Shown here one piece after another: positions 54,474 through 62,943 of a stretch of 64,000 nt of DNA (positions are counted from its first letter, which is position 1; the number at the start of each line of letters is the position of its first letter). The notes under the pieces were generated by a model. It had not been told where the DNA came from. It saw only the letters and a list, made by a program, of their open reading frames with translations, and ran no database searches. The DNA comes from an uncultured Verrucomicrobiota bacterium. GTDB lineage: Bacteria > Verrucomicrobiota > Verrucomicrobiia > Verrucomicrobiales > Verrucomicrobiaceae. The translations under genes and the position numbers were made by a program. The stretch covers positions 1 to 64,000 of the forward strand of contig CAILZI010000005.1 in NCBI GenBank assembly GCA_903838675.1, read 5' to 3'.

Positions 54474-55073
54474 TTACCGAACCCGCATGCCCTGCATGCG
54501 ACCCTGCATGGCTTCCAGCATGGGGGCCATTTCCAGCTTCATGGAGAGCGGTGCTTCCTTGAAGAAGAGGCCCATGTCTTTGGTAAAGGATTTTTCAAAG
54601 CTGGCAGCATCCTGGTCCAGCATCATCTGCATCTCAGGATTCTTCGAGGCCTTCTTTTTCATCTCGCGCTGAATGCCGCCGATGATGCGGCGGCGGTCCT
54701 CGACAGGCAGTTTCTCCAGCCCCTTCATCACAGCCTTGAAGTTTTCCTCCACCGTGCGGCTCACGTATTCACCTTTTTCTTCATCGGTGAGCGATTTGAA
54801 AAAGCGGTCCATGGTTTCCAAGCCGTCTTCACGCATCTCGCTACGCTGGCTGAAGTCGAGCTTGAGGACGGTGTTGATGACCTTGTCGAGATAAGCTTTG
54901 CGATTCGACTCCGCCAGGTCTTCATCGGCGTACCACGGCGCCTCTGCCATGAGAGCGAGGGTCTTTTCCGACGAATACACCGAGTCCTCAGTCACCCACA
55001 TGACAACACCCACACCGGCCCACACGAGGACAAGAAAGGCGGCGATCTGAAACCAGAAACGTTGGAGCGGCAT
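54474..55073 (-). CDS. Membrane-anchored helical protein, unknown function
   Basis: 199 residues from the ATG at 55073, five bases after the murJ stop. One N-terminal membrane helix (FWFQIAAFLVLVWAGVGVVM) followed by a Lys/Glu/Met-rich helical domain (LEAMQGRMQGMRVR at the end), probably extracytoplasmic. No known family recognised. Last gene of the folE2-sua5-murJ unit; a role in envelope assembly is suggested only by position. Confidence 0.7.
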   Translation of the reverse strand: MPLQRFWFQIAAFLVLVWAGVGVVMWVTEDSVYSSEKTLALMAEAPWYADEDLAESNRKAYLDKVINTVLKLDFSQRSEMREDGLETMDRFFKSLTDEEKGEYVSRTVEENFKAVMKGLEKLPVEDRRRIIGGIQREMKKKASKNPEMQMMLDQDAASFEKSFTKDMGLFFKEAPLSMKLEMAPMLEAMQGRMQGMRVR

Positions 55074-55078
55074 GGCCG

Positions 55079-56695
55079 TTACCTTTTGCCAAAGCGGCGG
55101 CCTAGCAATGACAGAAATTCGCCCGCCTCCTCCACCTGGAGCTTCTTGGTCACGGCGAAATAGGCGGCAGCGGCAACGCTGATGCTGACGCCAAGGCCAG
55201 CGCAGCGCAGCATGAAGTTCAGATGCGACCAGTCGGCCATGATCGTGTACTTCGCCGCCACACAGACAGCGGACATGGCGGCAATGCCAATGATGAGCTT
55301 GATAAGCGATTGCACCAGAGAGCCTGTTTCGAGACCGGAGGCGAACTTGCGCATGTAGAGGTAGAGCGTGAGGAAATTGAGCGAAAGGCCGACCGCCGTG
55401 GCCCAGGCTAGCGCGGTGTGGTCCCAATGGAAAACGAAGACGGTGATGGAGTTTACCGTGGCCGTGAAGACAATCACGCCCAGGCTGACCATCATGGGAA
55501 TGAAGCGGCGGTTGATGGTGTAAAACGCCGGCTGCAGCACCTTGATGGCGGCGTAGAAGATCAGGCCAAAGGCATAGGCCTGCAGCGGTGCAGCGGTGTT
55601 TTGGACGTCCAGCGCATTGAATTTGCCATGCTCGAAAATGACGGAGATGATCTCCTGTGAAAGCAATGTGAGGCCGACGGCACAGGGCAGGGTGAGGAAG
55701 AGCACCAGCCGCAATCCTTTGGCAAGCGCCGCACGAAACGCGGGGCTCATGCCTTCAGTGGCCAGACGGGAGAGCATCGGCAGCGTGACGGTGGCCACGG
55801 CGACACCAAAGAGACCCAGCGGAAGCTGCTGCAGGCGCTGCGCGTTCGCCAGCCAGGCGAGAGATCGTTCGTGCCCCTCGGTGAAGGAGGCGAAAATGGA
55901 ATTGAGCATCACCGCGACCTGGGTGCCGCTGGCGGCAAGCATGGAGGGCCACATCAGGTGCAGCACCTCTTTCACCGCCGGGTCTTTGCAGCCGAAGTCG
56001 AAGCGAAAGCGAAACCCGACGCGATGGAGTGCAGGAAGCTGCACGGCAAGCTGCAGCACACCACCGATCAAAGTACCAATGGCGAAACCCGTCAGGCCTT
56101 TTTCACTGACATGCCCGTGACGAAAGCCGGGATCAATGAACCAGGCGAGCACGACCCCGCCAACGATGCAGCCGAGATTGAAAAACGCCGAAGCAACGGC
56201 GGGAATGAAGAACACCTTCTTCGAATTCAGCATGCCCATGACCAGCGCGGTGACGGACACCAGAGCGATGAACGGGTACATGATCTGCGCCAGCCAGATG
56301 CCGAGCACCTTCGCCTCTTCACTGAGGCCGGGCGTCAGGATGCGGAAGATGATGGGCGAGAGCAGCACACCAGCGATGGCCACGATGCTCATGAACCACA
56401 TCGAGAGCGAGATCATTTTGCGCCCGAGCACCCAGGCGGCTTCATCGCCCTCGGTCTTCATCTTCTTTGAGAAGGTGGTGACGAAAGCCGTGGAGAGCGC
56501 GCCTTCAGCAAAGAGATCGCGCAGCATGTTCGGCGTGCGGAAGGCGGCGGTAAAAATGCCGGTGAAGGCGGAGCCGAAAAAGCCGTTCAGCATCTGATCC
56601 CGTACGAGGCCGAGCACACGGCTGCAGAGGATGGCAATGGAAACGATCCCGGTGGATCGTGCCTGGGAGTTGGAGTCTTTTTTTTCTTCGCTCAT
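55079..56695 (-). CDS. murJ: MurJ (MviN) lipid II flippase
   Basis: 538 residues and about fourteen membrane helices. Moves lipid II across the inner membrane for peptidoglycan synthesis. Family marks: AILCSRVLGLVRDQMLNGFF, AFRTPNMLRDLFAEGALSTA and PLGLFGVAVATVTLPMLSRL. Start overlaps the stop of the sua5 gene (ATGA). Its presence indicates a peptidoglycan wall, which has been debated in this phylum. Confidence 0.95.
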   Translation of the reverse strand: MSEEKKDSNSQARSTGIVSIAILCSRVLGLVRDQMLNGFFGSAFTGIFTAAFRTPNMLRDLFAEGALSTAFVTTFSKKMKTEGDEAAWVLGRKMISLSMWFMSIVAIAGVLLSPIIFRILTPGLSEEAKVLGIWLAQIMYPFIALVSVTALVMGMLNSKKVFFIPAVASAFFNLGCIVGGVVLAWFIDPGFRHGHVSEKGLTGFAIGTLIGGVLQLAVQLPALHRVGFRFRFDFGCKDPAVKEVLHLMWPSMLAASGTQVAVMLNSIFASFTEGHERSLAWLANAQRLQQLPLGLFGVAVATVTLPMLSRLATEGMSPAFRAALAKGLRLVLFLTLPCAVGLTLLSQEIISVIFEHGKFNALDVQNTAAPLQAYAFGLIFYAAIKVLQPAFYTINRRFIPMMVSLGVIVFTATVNSITVFVFHWDHTALAWATAVGLSLNFLTLYLYMRKFASGLETGSLVQSLIKLIIGIAAMSAVCVAAKYTIMADWSHLNFMLRCAGLGVSISVAAAAYFAVTKKLQVEEAGEFLSLLGRRFGKR

Positions 56696-57735
56696 GAGGA
56701 GTAGCGGCCGCTGGCGCGCCGCAGTTTGTCCATCATGGCGATTCCCATGCCATGTTCATGCAACGGTTCTGCAATGATTTCATCGACGCCGAGCTTGTCG
56801 AGCGCGCGCAGGACGTAAAAGAAGCGCACGGCGGCTTCGGGGAGCTTGCCGTTGCCGGGGCTGAGCATCATCACTTCCTCCCATTCACAAAGATTGAGGT
56901 AGCCGTCCTTTTCTTCACCGCGGTAGCTCATGAGGGCGTAGCGCTTGCCTTCTTCAGGGATGAAATCCTGCGGACTTTCGAGCAGGCGCAGCGGAGTCTT
57001 CGGTGCGTAGTGCGAAGCAAGCTGGCCGGGGGCTGCGGTGGCTTCATCGACGACGCTGCGCGAGGCGTAGCGCACCTTGCCATAGGCTTTCAAATCTTCC
57101 GCCGTGATGGGGCCGGGGCGCACGATGGTGATGAACATCTTCGGGCTGCCGGGTTCGATCTTGATGATGGTGGACTCAAGACCGTACATGCAGGCACCGG
57201 CATCGACGATCAGATGGATACGGCCATCGAGCTCGGCAAGCACCGCACTGGCGGACGTGGGGCTGATGGAGCCGAAACGATTGGCACTGGGCGCGGCGAT
57301 GGGTTTGTCGAGCGTGCTGATGATGCGGCGGAAAATGGCGTTGGAGCTGACGCGTACGGCCACAGTCTGCAGCCCTGCGGTCACGAGGTCAGGAACAATC
57401 GGCTTCTTGGGCAGCAGGATCGTGAGGGGGCCAGGCCAGAAGCGCTCGACCATTTTCTTCAGTGTCAGTGCGATCTCCGGCGGCACATCGGCCACGAGAT
57501 CAATCTGCTCCTTGCTGGCCAGATGAACGATGAGCGGGTCAAAGGTCGGGCGTTCCTTGGCTTCAAAGATCTTCGCGACGGCGGCTGCGTCGAGCGCGTT
57601 CGCCGCGAGGCCATAGACGGTTTCAGTTGGCAGGGCGACGACCTCACCTTCACGCAAAAGACGGACGGCCTCATCGACCGCCTGGTGCATCAGCGGTGGC
57701 TGGTCGGTGGGCAGAACGGCGGTGACGTAACTCAT
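56692..57735 (-). CDS. Threonylcarbamoyl-AMP synthase (Sua5/YrdC/YwlC type)
   Basis: 347 residues, the two-domain Sua5 form. YrdC domain (about 15-210) with GEVVALPTETVYGLAANALD and the KxR-like EAKERPTFDPLIVHL; SIGT-like strand DKPIAAPSANRFGSISPTSA. Sua5 C-terminal domain (about 240-345: PGQLASHYAPKTPLRLLESP). Makes the threonylcarbamoyl adenylate for the t6A37 modification of tRNA. Overlaps folE2 and murJ by four bases each. Confidence 0.94.
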   Translation of the reverse strand: MSYVTAVLPTDQPPLMHQAVDEAVRLLREGEVVALPTETVYGLAANALDAAAVAKIFEAKERPTFDPLIVHLASKEQIDLVADVPPEIALTLKKMVERFWPGPLTILLPKKPIVPDLVTAGLQTVAVRVSSNAIFRRIISTLDKPIAAPSANRFGSISPTSASAVLAELDGRIHLIVDAGACMYGLESTIIKIEPGSPKMFITIVRPGPITAEDLKAYGKVRYASRSVVDEATAAPGQLASHYAPKTPLRLLESPQDFIPEEGKRYALMSYRGEEKDGYLNLCEWEEVMMLSPGNGKLPEAAVRFFYVLRALDKLGVDEIIAEPLHEHGMGIAMMDKLRRASGRYSS

Positions 57736-58520
57736 GATGGCGATGTGTGGCTTTCAATCACCGCCCAGGCATTGTGATTGTGGATGGATTCGTAATTCTC
57801 TGCTTCAACGCGGAACCAGGTGATGCGCGGATGCGCCTTGGCTTTCACCGCGATGTTGCGCACGAGGTCTTCGACGAAGACCGGATTGTCGTAGGCGGCT
57901 TCGGTGACGAACTTTTCGTCGGGACGTTTGAGGACGCTGTACAATTCGCTGCTGGCGCTGGTTTCCACGAGCTCAAGGAGGTCTTCGATCCAGACGGGTT
58001 CCTTGAAACGAATGGCGAGGGTGACGGTGCCGCGCTGATTGTGCGCGCCACGGGCGCTGATGGCCTTGGAGCAGGGGCAGAGCGTGGTCACGGGCACTTC
58101 GACGGTGAGCACAAAGTCGGTCTTCTCTTTGTCCGCGTTCACTTCAAAGACCACGCCGTAGTCGAGCAGGCCTTCGGCACCGGAGACAGGGGCTTTTTTG
58201 GCGCGGAAATAGGGGAAGCGCATTTCGACGTGCGCTTTGTCGGCGTGGAGCTTTTTCATCAGCTCACGCGGCATGGCCACGATGTTGGAGACGGTGAGTT
58301 CCTTGCCGTGGGAGTGGAGCACCTCGACAAAGCGGCTCATGTGCGTGCCTTTGAACTGATGCGGCAGATCAACGGCCAGGGAAACGGTGGCGACGGTGTG
58401 CTGCACGGCGGCATCACGGTCACGGATGCTCAGAGGGAAGCGCAGACTGCGCACGCCCACGCGGTCGATGGGCAGACGGCGGTCATCGCGTTCGTTTTGC
58501 GTGTCGGTAAGGGCGGACAT
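57732..58520 (-). CDS. folE2: GTP cyclohydrolase I, FolE2 type
   Basis: 262 residues. FolE2 (type IB) makes dihydroneopterin triphosphate for folate and, in some species, queuosine precursors, and can use Mn or Fe instead of Zn. The signature VPVTTLCPCSKAISARGAHN holds the catalytic metal cysteine; ETSASSELYSVLKRPDEKFV follows. First gene of the operon with sua5, murJ and the membrane protein. Confidence 0.94.
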   Translation of the reverse strand: MSALTDTQNERDDRRLPIDRVGVRSLRFPLSIRDRDAAVQHTVATVSLAVDLPHQFKGTHMSRFVEVLHSHGKELTVSNIVAMPRELMKKLHADKAHVEMRFPYFRAKKAPVSGAEGLLDYGVVFEVNADKEKTDFVLTVEVPVTTLCPCSKAISARGAHNQRGTVTLAIRFKEPVWIEDLLELVETSASSELYSVLKRPDEKFVTEAAYDNPVFVEDLVRNIAVKAKAHPRITWFRVEAENYESIHNHNAWAVIESHTSPS

Positions 58521-58540
58521 GGGCTAGGCTGGAAATGAAA

Positions 58541-58573
58541 CTTCCCACTGCCGCGCAATGCAACAGTGGGAAG
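58541..58573 (-). terminator. Rho-independent-like terminator after rpsR
   Basis: Perfect 10-base stem CTTCCCACTG/CAGTGGGAAG with a 13-base loop. On the minus strand the stem is followed by TTTCATTT, a weak T-rich tail. It separates the rpmG-rpsR transcript from folE2 downstream; it may instead let some reading through. Confidence 0.6.
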
Positions 58574-58611
58574 CAGATCAAAAGGACCCCTTCACGGGCA
58601 GACCCTGCAAA

Positions 58612-58851
58612 TCAAGGCATGAGGTTCACAGCGCGGGAGCGCTTGATCTCACGGACGACCACGCGGTGCAGCCAGGCTGGAAGACCGGTGATGCGGCGGG
58701 GAATGAGCTTGCCGGACTCTGTGGTGAAACGGGCGAGCAGTTCAGGATTGGTGTAGGAAATCTTTTCCACCGGGATGTCCACTCGGCGGCGCGGCATCTT
58801 GCGATTCGCGCGACGGAAATTGGACATGCGTTCTTTGGTCTTCGGTTGCAT
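58612..58851 (-). CDS. rpsR: 30S ribosomal protein S18
   Basis: 79 residues, slightly larger than usual (about 75). Basic protein with KISYTNPELLARFTTESGKL and IPRRITGLPAWLHRVVVREI, the S18 core. Follows rpmG by 18 bases. The usual neighbours rpsF and rplI are not here. Confidence 0.95.
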   Translation of the reverse strand: MQPKTKERMSNFRRANRKMPRRRVDIPVEKISYTNPELLARFTTESGKLIPRRITGLPAWLHRVVVREIKRSRAVNLMP

Positions 58852-58869
58852 GGCAGTCTTGGGTAAAAA

Positions 58870-59043
58870 TTAGCGGGTTTCGCGGTGAAGAGTGCGCTTC
58901 TTCATGAAGTGATTAAACTTCACCTTCTCAAGACGACCGGGGGTGCGGACGCTCTTCTTATTGCGCGTGGTCACGTAGCGGGAGGGCGGCATACCTGCGG
59001 CTTTCGCTTCGGTGCATTCAAGGGTGATGATTTCTCGCGGCAT
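58870..59043 (-). CDS. rpmG: 50S ribosomal protein L33
   Basis: 57 residues beginning [20 protein letters not shown], with [20 protein letters not shown] and [15 protein letters not shown], the L33 pattern. It has one cysteine only, so it is the form that does not bind zinc (C- type). Ends 18 bases before rpsR. Confidence 0.93.
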   Translation of the reverse strand: MPREIITLECTEAKAAGMPPSRYVTTRNKKSVRTPGRLEKVKFNHFMKKRTLHRETR

Positions 59044-59066
59044 AAATTAGGGGGGCGGATGCTAGG

Positions 59067-60134
59067 TCACTCTTTGGAGAAGTCAAGCGATTCGCCAGAG
59101 TTGTTGCTGGAAGAGGCCGGAGCGGCGTCGTCATCGTCCTTGTCGTCCTTGTCGTCGTCGGAGGCGTCGTCGGCATTGTCGAGGCCGAAGAGGGAGTGCA
59201 CGGGGCGGCTCCAGCGGCCGCTCATCTGGCTGCGCTCCAGCTTTTCCTGGTAGGTGACGGAGAAACGGGCGAAGGGCATGGCCTCCAGGCGCTCTTCGGG
59301 AATATTGACGCCGGTGCCTTCGCACAGGCCGTAGGTGCCGGTTTCGATGCGCTTGAGCGCTTCATTGATTTCGTAGAGGGCGTCCTGCTCCTTGCCGAGG
59401 AGGCTGAGGGCGAAGTCGCGGTCATACGCGTCGCTACCGGCGTCTGCTTGATGCATGCCGAAAGCGGATGCGTCACCGTTTTCATTGCGGATGGTCTCGC
59501 TGGCCACTCCTTCGATGGAGTTCAGGTAGGCGTCACGCAGTTCCACCAGGCGCTGCTTCTGCTTCTTGAGGAAGGGGGTCATCTTCACCGGCCCCTTGGC
59601 GATGTCGATGGTGATGCCTTCTTCTTCACGATTGATGCGTGAGCGAGGGGTGCCGGAGGTGGAAACGGAAGTGCGGCCTTTGGGAACCAGCGGAGCAGGC
59701 GTATTTTTGGAAGGCTTGCTCACCTTGACCGGAGCGGGGGCGGCCACAGGGGCGGCCTTCACAGGTGCTGGAGCAGGTGCCGGGGCGGCTTTGGCAGCGG
59801 GCTTCTCAGCCTTGACCGGAGTCGCTGGAGCTTTGGCGGCGGCTTTCTTGGCAGGAGGAGCAGCCTTGGCAGCAGCTTTCTTAGCAGGAGCGGGAGTCTT
59901 GGCGGGAGCTTTTTTCGGGGCGGGTTTCTTCACAGGCTTGGGGGAGGTTTTCTTCGGGGCGGGCTTTGACGGCGCCGCTTTCTTCAAAATGGGTTTGCTC
60001 TTCGACTTCACCGCCGGCTTGGCGGTTTTAACAGGAACGGGCTTGCTCTTCGACTTCACCGCCTTGACCGGAGCTTTCTTCGCGGGCTTGGCAGAGGGCT
60101 TCTTAACTGCGGGCTTCTTGGATTTCGCAGGCAT
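59067..60134 (-). CDS. DksA/TraR-like protein with histone-H1-like N-terminus
   Basis: 355 residues from the ATG at 60134. Residues 1-170 are a low-complexity Lys/Ala/Pro tail (AKKAPVKAVKSKSKPVPVK and similar) like eukaryotic histone H1 and some bacterial nucleoid proteins. The C-terminal part has a DksA-like coiled coil (KKQKQRLVELRDAYLNSIEG, then DRDFALSLLGKEQDALYEIN) and the globular region GTYGLCEGTGVNIPEERLEA, MPFARFSVTYQEKLE. In DksA and its relatives four cysteines bind zinc (two CxxC); here only one cysteine remains and the second pair is SVTY, so no zinc finger can form. The C-terminus is acidic (DDDKDDKDDDDAAP). The gene is 23 bases upstream of rpmG in the same direction. Confidence 0.8.
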   Translation of the reverse strand: MPAKSKKPAVKKPSAKPAKKAPVKAVKSKSKPVPVKTAKPAVKSKSKPILKKAAPSKPAPKKTSPKPVKKPAPKKAPAKTPAPAKKAAAKAAPPAKKAAAKAPATPVKAEKPAAKAAPAPAPAPVKAAPVAAPAPVKVSKPSKNTPAPLVPKGRTSVSTSGTPRSRINREEEGITIDIAKGPVKMTPFLKKQKQRLVELRDAYLNSIEGVASETIRNENGDASAFGMHQADAGSDAYDRDFALSLLGKEQDALYEINEALKRIETGTYGLCEGTGVNIPEERLEAMPFARFSVTYQEKLERSQMSGRWSRPVHSLFGLDNADDASDDDKDDKDDDDAAPASSSNNSGESLDFSKE

Positions 60135-60323
60135 GACTTTGACGGTGTTGGGTTGTCGATGAACTTCTCTGTTAATGCACCTGGCCACAGGGCGGAAAAA
60201 GAGGCGCGGATTCTGGCTGCGGTTGTCAAAACACGCAACCAGTATTCCAACGCCGCTCCAAGGTTCCCATTTCAGACTGATTTGGCGGGTTGCGCCAGAC
60301 CGGGCCAAGCCTACTCTCAACCT

Positions 60324-60683
60324 ATGAATGCCGAGCCCCCCTCAAGTTCCGTGCTTTCCAGCCTGTGGCAGCAGATTCGTGCCGTGCTTGACCTGGTGCT
60401 GGACCTCTCGTTTAAGCGCTTCGTCACTCCACACCTGGTGCGCATGCTCTATGTGCTGAGCCTGCTGGCGGCCTTCATGTATGCCATGTCCTGGCTGTTC
60501 TACAGCTGGTGGGGCATCATCGTCGCTCCCCTGGCCTTCCTGCTTTACCTGATCGTCGCACGCGTGACGGTGGAGCTGATCCTGGCGATCTTCCGCATCG
60601 CAGACCACATTGCGCCGATGGCCAATGAGCCGGGTGCGCGGCCTGCAGTGAAGCGAGGTACGTTTACCGACCCTGTGAAGTGA
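60324..60683 (+). CDS. DUF4282 membrane protein
   Basis: 119 residues from the ATG at 60324, a clear start inside a longer open frame. N-terminal polar segment, then two membrane helices (LYVLSLLAAFMYAMSWLF and GIIVAPLAFLLYLIVARVTV), then a short tail containing FRIADHI. The layout matches DUF4282. Function unknown. Divergent from the DksA-like gene. Confidence 0.75.
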   Translation: MNAEPPSSSVLSSLWQQIRAVLDLVLDLSFKRFVTPHLVRMLYVLSLLAAFMYAMSWLFYSWWGIIVAPLAFLLYLIVARVTVELILAIFRIADHIAPMANEPGARPAVKRGTFTDPVK

Positions 60684-60876
60684 GGGATGGCAGGAGAATG
60701 ACGAAATTCCAATGACAAAATTCGCAGCCTGGGAAGCGGGGATCGCTGCAGCATTCGGCATTTTTTAGACTATTGGGCTTACTCATTCGACATTTGGCCA
60801 GGGTTCCCGTTCTCATTCCACCCCCCTGCCACCAAGCCGCCTCCTGAGCACCCAGGAAGCCCCGCTGATGGGGAGC

Positions 60877-60894
60877 TTGTGAAATTTTTCACAA
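60877..60894. promoter_or_regulatory. Rex-type operator upstream of nuoH
   Basis: TTGTGAAATTTTTCACAA: 8-base arms TTGTGAAA and TTTCACAA are exact inverted repeats around TT. It matches the Rex consensus TTGTGAAnnnnTTCACAA, known from redox-sensing repressors that respond to NADH/NAD+. It ends 45 bases from the nuoH start, a good position for repression. No rex gene is in the window. Confidence 0.75.
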
Positions 60895-60939
60895 AATCGG
60901 GTTGCTGCTCTCCGCTGCGTCCTGATAATCGTGCTGCCG

Positions 60940-62142
60940 ATGTTCACTCCCCTGCTCGCCACTTTCGATCTCATTGCGCTCGCCATCTCGGTGGGGAAGA
61001 TCGTTTTCCTCACCTTTGTCGTCATCATGCCGCTGGTCACGGTCGCGGTTTATTTTGAGCGACGCATCTCGGCGGTGATCCAGGACCGCGTGGGTCCGAA
61101 CCGCGTGGGCGTGCCACTGACGCTGCTGGGTTTCAAGAAAGACTGGCAGCCCTTTGGCATCGGTGGTCTGGCCCAGGCGGCGGCGGACGGCCTGAAGTTC
61201 ATCCTGAAGGAGGACTTCGTTCCAGCCAACGTGCGCACCTTCTATTACTGGCTGGCCCCCTGCATGACGATTGTTCCCGCGCTGCTGACCTGCGTGGTGC
61301 TTCCCTTCGGCAGTGAATTGAACCTCTCCTTTTTCGGCATCGCTCAACCGATCAAGATGGTGATCGCAGACCTGAGCATCGGGCCGCTCTTCACCTTCGC
61401 CATCGCCTCCATCGGCGTGTATGGCATCGTCCTCGCCGGCTGGGCCTCCAACTCCAAGTACCCCTTCCTCGGCGGTGTGCGTGCGAGCGCGCAGATGATC
61501 TCGTATGAAATCTCCCTGGGCCTGTCCATCGTCCCGGTGCTGATGATCTTTGGTGAGCTGAACATGTCCAAGATGTCCGCCTTTCAAGACGCCAACGGCT
61601 GGCTGCTGCTGCCGCTCTGGGGCGAGGGCCTCAGCGTCGCACGCTGGGTGCTGCTGATCCCCGTCGCCATCTCCTTTGTCATCTTCACCGTCTCCATGTT
61701 TGCCGAGACGAACCGCCTGCCCTTCGACCTTGCCGAGTGCGAAACGGAACTGGTGGCCGGCTACCACACGGAATACAGCTCGATGAAGTTCGCGCTGTTC
61801 TTCATGGGTGAATACGCCGCGATGATCATCGGCTCAGGCATGGCCGTTACGCTCTTCCTCGGCGGCTGGAGCATCCCCTGCTGGCCGCTGCTGGAAAAAA
61901 TCATCCCGCTGCAGCTGCACTACACGCCTGACACCACGCCGCTCTACACCGGCCTGCTGCATATCGGCACGTTCTTCGCCAAAGTCTTCGCCTTCATCGT
62001 CTTCTTCATCATCATCCGGTGGACCCTTCCCCGCTTCCGCTTTGACCAGCTCATGGCCCTCGGCTGGAAAGTGTTCTTCGAGCTCGCCCTCGCGAACGTC
62101 TTCCTCACCGCGCTGCTGATGTGGTGGTTTCCATTGAAGTGA
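60940..62142 (+). CDS. nuoH: NADH-quinone oxidoreductase subunit H
   Basis: 400 residues from the ATG at 60940 (a GTG three codons earlier is possible). NuoH is the membrane subunit of complex I next to the quinone site. Marks: YFERRISAVIQDRVGPNRVG, the conserved FAETNRLPFDLAECETELVAGYHTEY region (about 250-275), and about eight to nine membrane helices. It stands alone: neither nuoG nor nuoI is adjacent. Confidence 0.95.
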   Translation: MFTPLLATFDLIALAISVGKIVFLTFVVIMPLVTVAVYFERRISAVIQDRVGPNRVGVPLTLLGFKKDWQPFGIGGLAQAAADGLKFILKEDFVPANVRTFYYWLAPCMTIVPALLTCVVLPFGSELNLSFFGIAQPIKMVIADLSIGPLFTFAIASIGVYGIVLAGWASNSKYPFLGGVRASAQMISYEISLGLSIVPVLMIFGELNMSKMSAFQDANGWLLLPLWGEGLSVARWVLLIPVAISFVIFTVSMFAETNRLPFDLAECETELVAGYHTEYSSMKFALFFMGEYAAMIIGSGMAVTLFLGGWSIPCWPLLEKIIPLQLHYTPDTTPLYTGLLHIGTFFAKVFAFIVFFIIIRWTLPRFRFDQLMALGWKVFFELALANVFLTALLMWWFPLK

Positions 62143-62428
62143 GCCAAGCAGCTTAGTTGCGCCGCAACTGAGGATTGGTCTTCAAGTCGTAGTTTGGGTG
62201 TGTCTGGCGCAAGCCTCTCTCTGACGCGCCATGGACTCTCTCCGCCAGACTGCCCGACTTCGATGGCACTCGCATGCTGAGATGTTTACAGCACGCTGAC
62301 AGACGTGCCCATTCTTCGCACTACGTGCTTCGAAAGACACGCAGGCTGTCGCCACACCCGTCCCAAGGGAGGGTCGGTTCGATCCCTTTTTCGCCAGTAA
62401 CGCAGCGTGGAAGCTTTTACATCTCAAC
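62143..62428. other. Intergenic stretch with strong secondary structure
   Basis: 286 bases without a credible gene between nuoH and the VanZ-like gene. A 9-base hairpin CTTAGTTGC-gcc-GCAACTGAG (62152-62172, one G-T pair) directly follows nuoH and may terminate it, though no T-run follows. Another hairpin pairs GGCGC (62206-62210) with GCGCC (62226-62230). Near its end GGGTCGGTTCGATCCC (62371-62386) followed by GCCA (62393-62396) resembles a tRNA T-arm and 3' end but has no partner arms. Confidence 0.6.
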
Positions 62429-62824
62429 TTAATCTCTCCTCAACCACCTCTCCGCGACAAACGCGAGAAGCGCCCCGATGAAACCACCGCAGAGATCGGC
62501 GGTCCAGTCCCACACATCGCCACCGCTGCGGCCGGGGGTGTAGGTTTGATGCCATTCATCAAAGCCGCCGATGGCCCCGCAAAACAGGACCGAGGCGAGA
62601 ATGGCGATCGCTGTGGCCTTCGCCAAACCGGCGAGACGCAGGCTGAGCAGGAAGCACATGCCGCCGATTGCGAAGAAAGTCGCGTGCTCGAGCTTGTCCA
62701 CGCCTTCAAAGCTCGCGGGCGATGGCAGGTGCGTCTGGGAGGAAAGCCAGTAGAGCGTGCCAAACCACAGCACGACCAGAAAACGCCAAAGCCAGGGAGA
62801 CGAAAAGAAGCGGGGAAGTTTCAT
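62429..62824 (-). CDS. VanZ-family membrane protein
   Basis: 131 residues from the ATG at 62824. Four hydrophobic helices, and the VanZ-like core DKLEHATFFAIGG followed by DEWHQTYTPGRSGGDVWDWT. The name comes from a teicoplanin resistance gene, but most members have no known role. Single gene. Confidence 0.87.
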   Translation of the reverse strand: MKLPRFFSSPWLWRFLVVLWFGTLYWLSSQTHLPSPASFEGVDKLEHATFFAIGGMCFLLSLRLAGLAKATAIAILASVLFCGAIGGFDEWHQTYTPGRSGGDVWDWTADLCGGFIGALLAFVAERWLRRD

Positions 62825-62943
62825 CGTGCGCGGTGTTATCACCGCAGCAACAAACAGCAAGCACGATTCGCGCCCCCGCAAAGCGATAGACAAGCCCGGG
62901 CGCTCGCGTTAAACCTCGCCTGATCCATCCACAACCATCCTTC

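Noticed and set aside
57747-58538. Open frame of 263 codons on the plus strand across folE2
   Set aside because: FolE2 on the minus strand has all active-site motifs; the plus-strand product is a low-complexity Gly/Asp/His shadow.
62371-62396. tRNA or tmRNA 3' end
   Set aside because: Only the T-loop-like GGTTCGATCC and a CCA are present; the T-stem pairs badly and no D arm, anticodon arm or acceptor partner exists upstream.
62182-62427. 81-codon open frame on the minus strand in the gap after nuoH
   Set aside because: No ribosome binding site, no family features, unusual composition for this genome, and it is antisense to the T-arm-like sequence.
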